DNA of 7,709 nt, taken from a bacterium. Its GTDB lineage: Bacteria > AUK180. Below are positions 7,400 through 7,709 of this stretch, in pieces (the first letter of the stretch is position 1; each line of letters starts with the position of its first letter). The translations under genes and the position numbers were made by a program. The notes beneath the pieces are model-generated. The model saw only the letters and a program-made list of their open reading frames with translations, ran no database searches and had not been told where the DNA came from. Where the stretch lies: the NCBI GenBank assembly GCA_030622125.1, contig JAUXGM010000103.1, positions 1 through 7,709 of the forward strand, in the 5' to 3' direction.

Positions 7400-7406
7400 T
7401 GGTCTA

Positions 7407-7410
7407 CCTC
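7407..7410 (-). promoter_or_regulatory. Ribosome binding site of the 39-codon ORF
   Basis: GAGG in the context TGTGAGGTAGACCAATG, 7 bases before the ATG at 7397-7399. It lies about 16 bases into the predicted transcript and is the first ribosome site of the operon. Confidence 0.55.
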
Positions 7411-7432
7411 ACAAAATTAAAAAACATAACCT

Positions 7433-7460
7433 ATTATACCATTTTAAAATTTCTGGTCAA
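7433..7460 (-). promoter_or_regulatory. Sigma-70-type promoter of the pur-mo operon
   Basis: The minus strand reads TTGACC (7455-7460), 16 bases, then a perfect TATAAT (7433-7438), with an AT-rich spacer. Transcription should start near 7425-7427, leaving a leader of about 27 bases before the first ATG. That is too short for a riboswitch or attenuator in the untranslated leader, so any purine control would have to act on initiation, through an operator near the promoter, or by way of the small ORF. No clear pair of Bacillus-type PurR boxes is visible. Confidence 0.78.
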
Positions 7461-7556
7461 ATTTTTGTAAATTAGCTTTTTGCGAAATAAGAAAACAAGG
7501 GAATAAGTAAAACAATATTAATCTCCGTTCCAAACAAAAGAGGGACATTACCGAAT

Positions 7557-7591
7557 ACAATTGACAATGGACAATGGACAATTGACAATGA
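7557..7591. repeat. Heptamer tandem array 1 (acaattg/acaatgg, five units)
   Basis: Five head-to-tail 7-bp units: acaattg, acaatgg, acaatgg, acaattg, acaatga. Units differ only in the last two bases. It begins inside the end of the conserved gggacattacc core. Heptanucleotide short tandem repeats of this sort are known from several bacterial genomes, notably filamentous cyanobacteria; their function is not settled. Confidence 0.85.
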
Positions 7592-7640
7592 AAAAAAGAC
7601 AAATACAAACTCAGAAAACAAGCGGGACATTACCAAATAC

Positions 7641-7668
7641 AGAGGTTAGAGGTTGGAGGTTAGAGGAT
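7641..7668. repeat. Heptamer tandem array 2 (agaggtt, four units)
   Basis: Four 7-bp units: agaggtt, agaggtt, ggaggtt, agaggat. The sequence is unrelated to array 1, but the period is the same and it lies at the same place relative to the gggacattacc core, 84 bases further on. Confidence 0.85.
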
Positions 7669-7709
7669 AGTTAAAAACAATATTAATCTCCGAAAAGCCA
7701 CAAAAGAGG

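Larger units (their letters stand above)
7509..7709. repeat. Composite intergenic repeat of about 82-bp units (no gene seen)
   Basis: This stretch upstream of the promoter holds no convincing gene but is clearly repetitive. The 19-mer aaaacaatattaatctccg occurs at 7509-7527 and 7674-7692. The 18-mer gggacattaccgaataca (7542-7559) recurs with one change at 7624-7641. Just before it, caaaagagg (7535-7543) has a diverged copy at 7619-7626 and an exact copy at 7701-7709, where the window ends. Offsets are about 82-84 bases, and about 165 between alternate copies, so this is a tandem or higher-order repeat cut by the window edge. After each gggacattacc core comes a different array of 7-bp repeats. 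It may continue beyond the window and be dispersed in the genome. Nothing in it encodes a recognisable protein. Confidence 0.75.

Noticed and set aside
7400-7432. Purine riboswitch or attenuator in the operon leader
   Set aside because: The predicted leader is only about 27 bases and shows no room for an aptamer or a terminator hairpin.
7567-7674. 35-codon plus-strand frame starting in the heptamer array
   Set aside because: It is built almost entirely from the tandem repeats and has no ribosome site or recognisable product.
7509-7709. CRISPR array
   Set aside because: Repeated blocks are few, imperfect and unevenly built, and the segments between them are themselves 7-bp tandem repeats rather than unique spacers. 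No cas gene is in view.

Overview
The window is one tightly packed block of genes on the minus strand of an AT-rich bacterial genome. It joins the middle of de novo purine synthesis to the start of molybdenum-cofactor (molybdopterin) synthesis. Reading in the direction of transcription, from high to low coordinates, the order is: a consensus-like sigma-70 promoter, an unrecognised 39-codon ORF, purQ, purL, purF, purM, a MoeA-like molybdopterin-binding protein with a cysteine-rich tail, moaA, and the 5' part of moaC, which is cut by the window edge. Every junction is an overlap or a gap of at most about 21 bases. No terminator or internal promoter is obvious, so the block reads as a single operon.

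Purine part: PurF makes phosphoribosylamine from PRPP and glutamine. PurQ and PurL are the glutaminase and synthetase subunits that convert FGAR to FGAM. PurM closes the imidazole ring to give AIR. PurL is the short, Bacillus-type form, which normally needs PurQ and the small protein PurS. No purS is present, and the position just before purQ, where purS usually sits, is taken by the unrecognised 39-codon ORF. Cofactor part: MoaA and MoaC convert GTP, an end product of the purine pathway, to cyclic pyranopterin monophosphate. The MoeA-like protein probably acts later, on molybdopterin or metal insertion. The combination is metabolically sensible (purine supply feeding GTP-derived cofactor synthesis), but I do not recognise it as a standard gene order.

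Upstream of the promoter, roughly the last 200 bases hold no convincing gene. They contain a composite repeat of about 82 bases per unit, in which a conserved core is followed by one of two unrelated arrays of 7-bp tandem repeats. This is the most unusual non-coding structure in the window.

Organism: AT-rich codon use, the short PurL type, a PurF with a full set of Fe-S cysteines, two-cluster radical-SAM MoaA, and a MoeA-like protein with a Cys tail of a kind I associate with anaerobes all suggest an anaerobic, possibly uncultivated bacterium. I cannot assign a phylum from the sequence alone.
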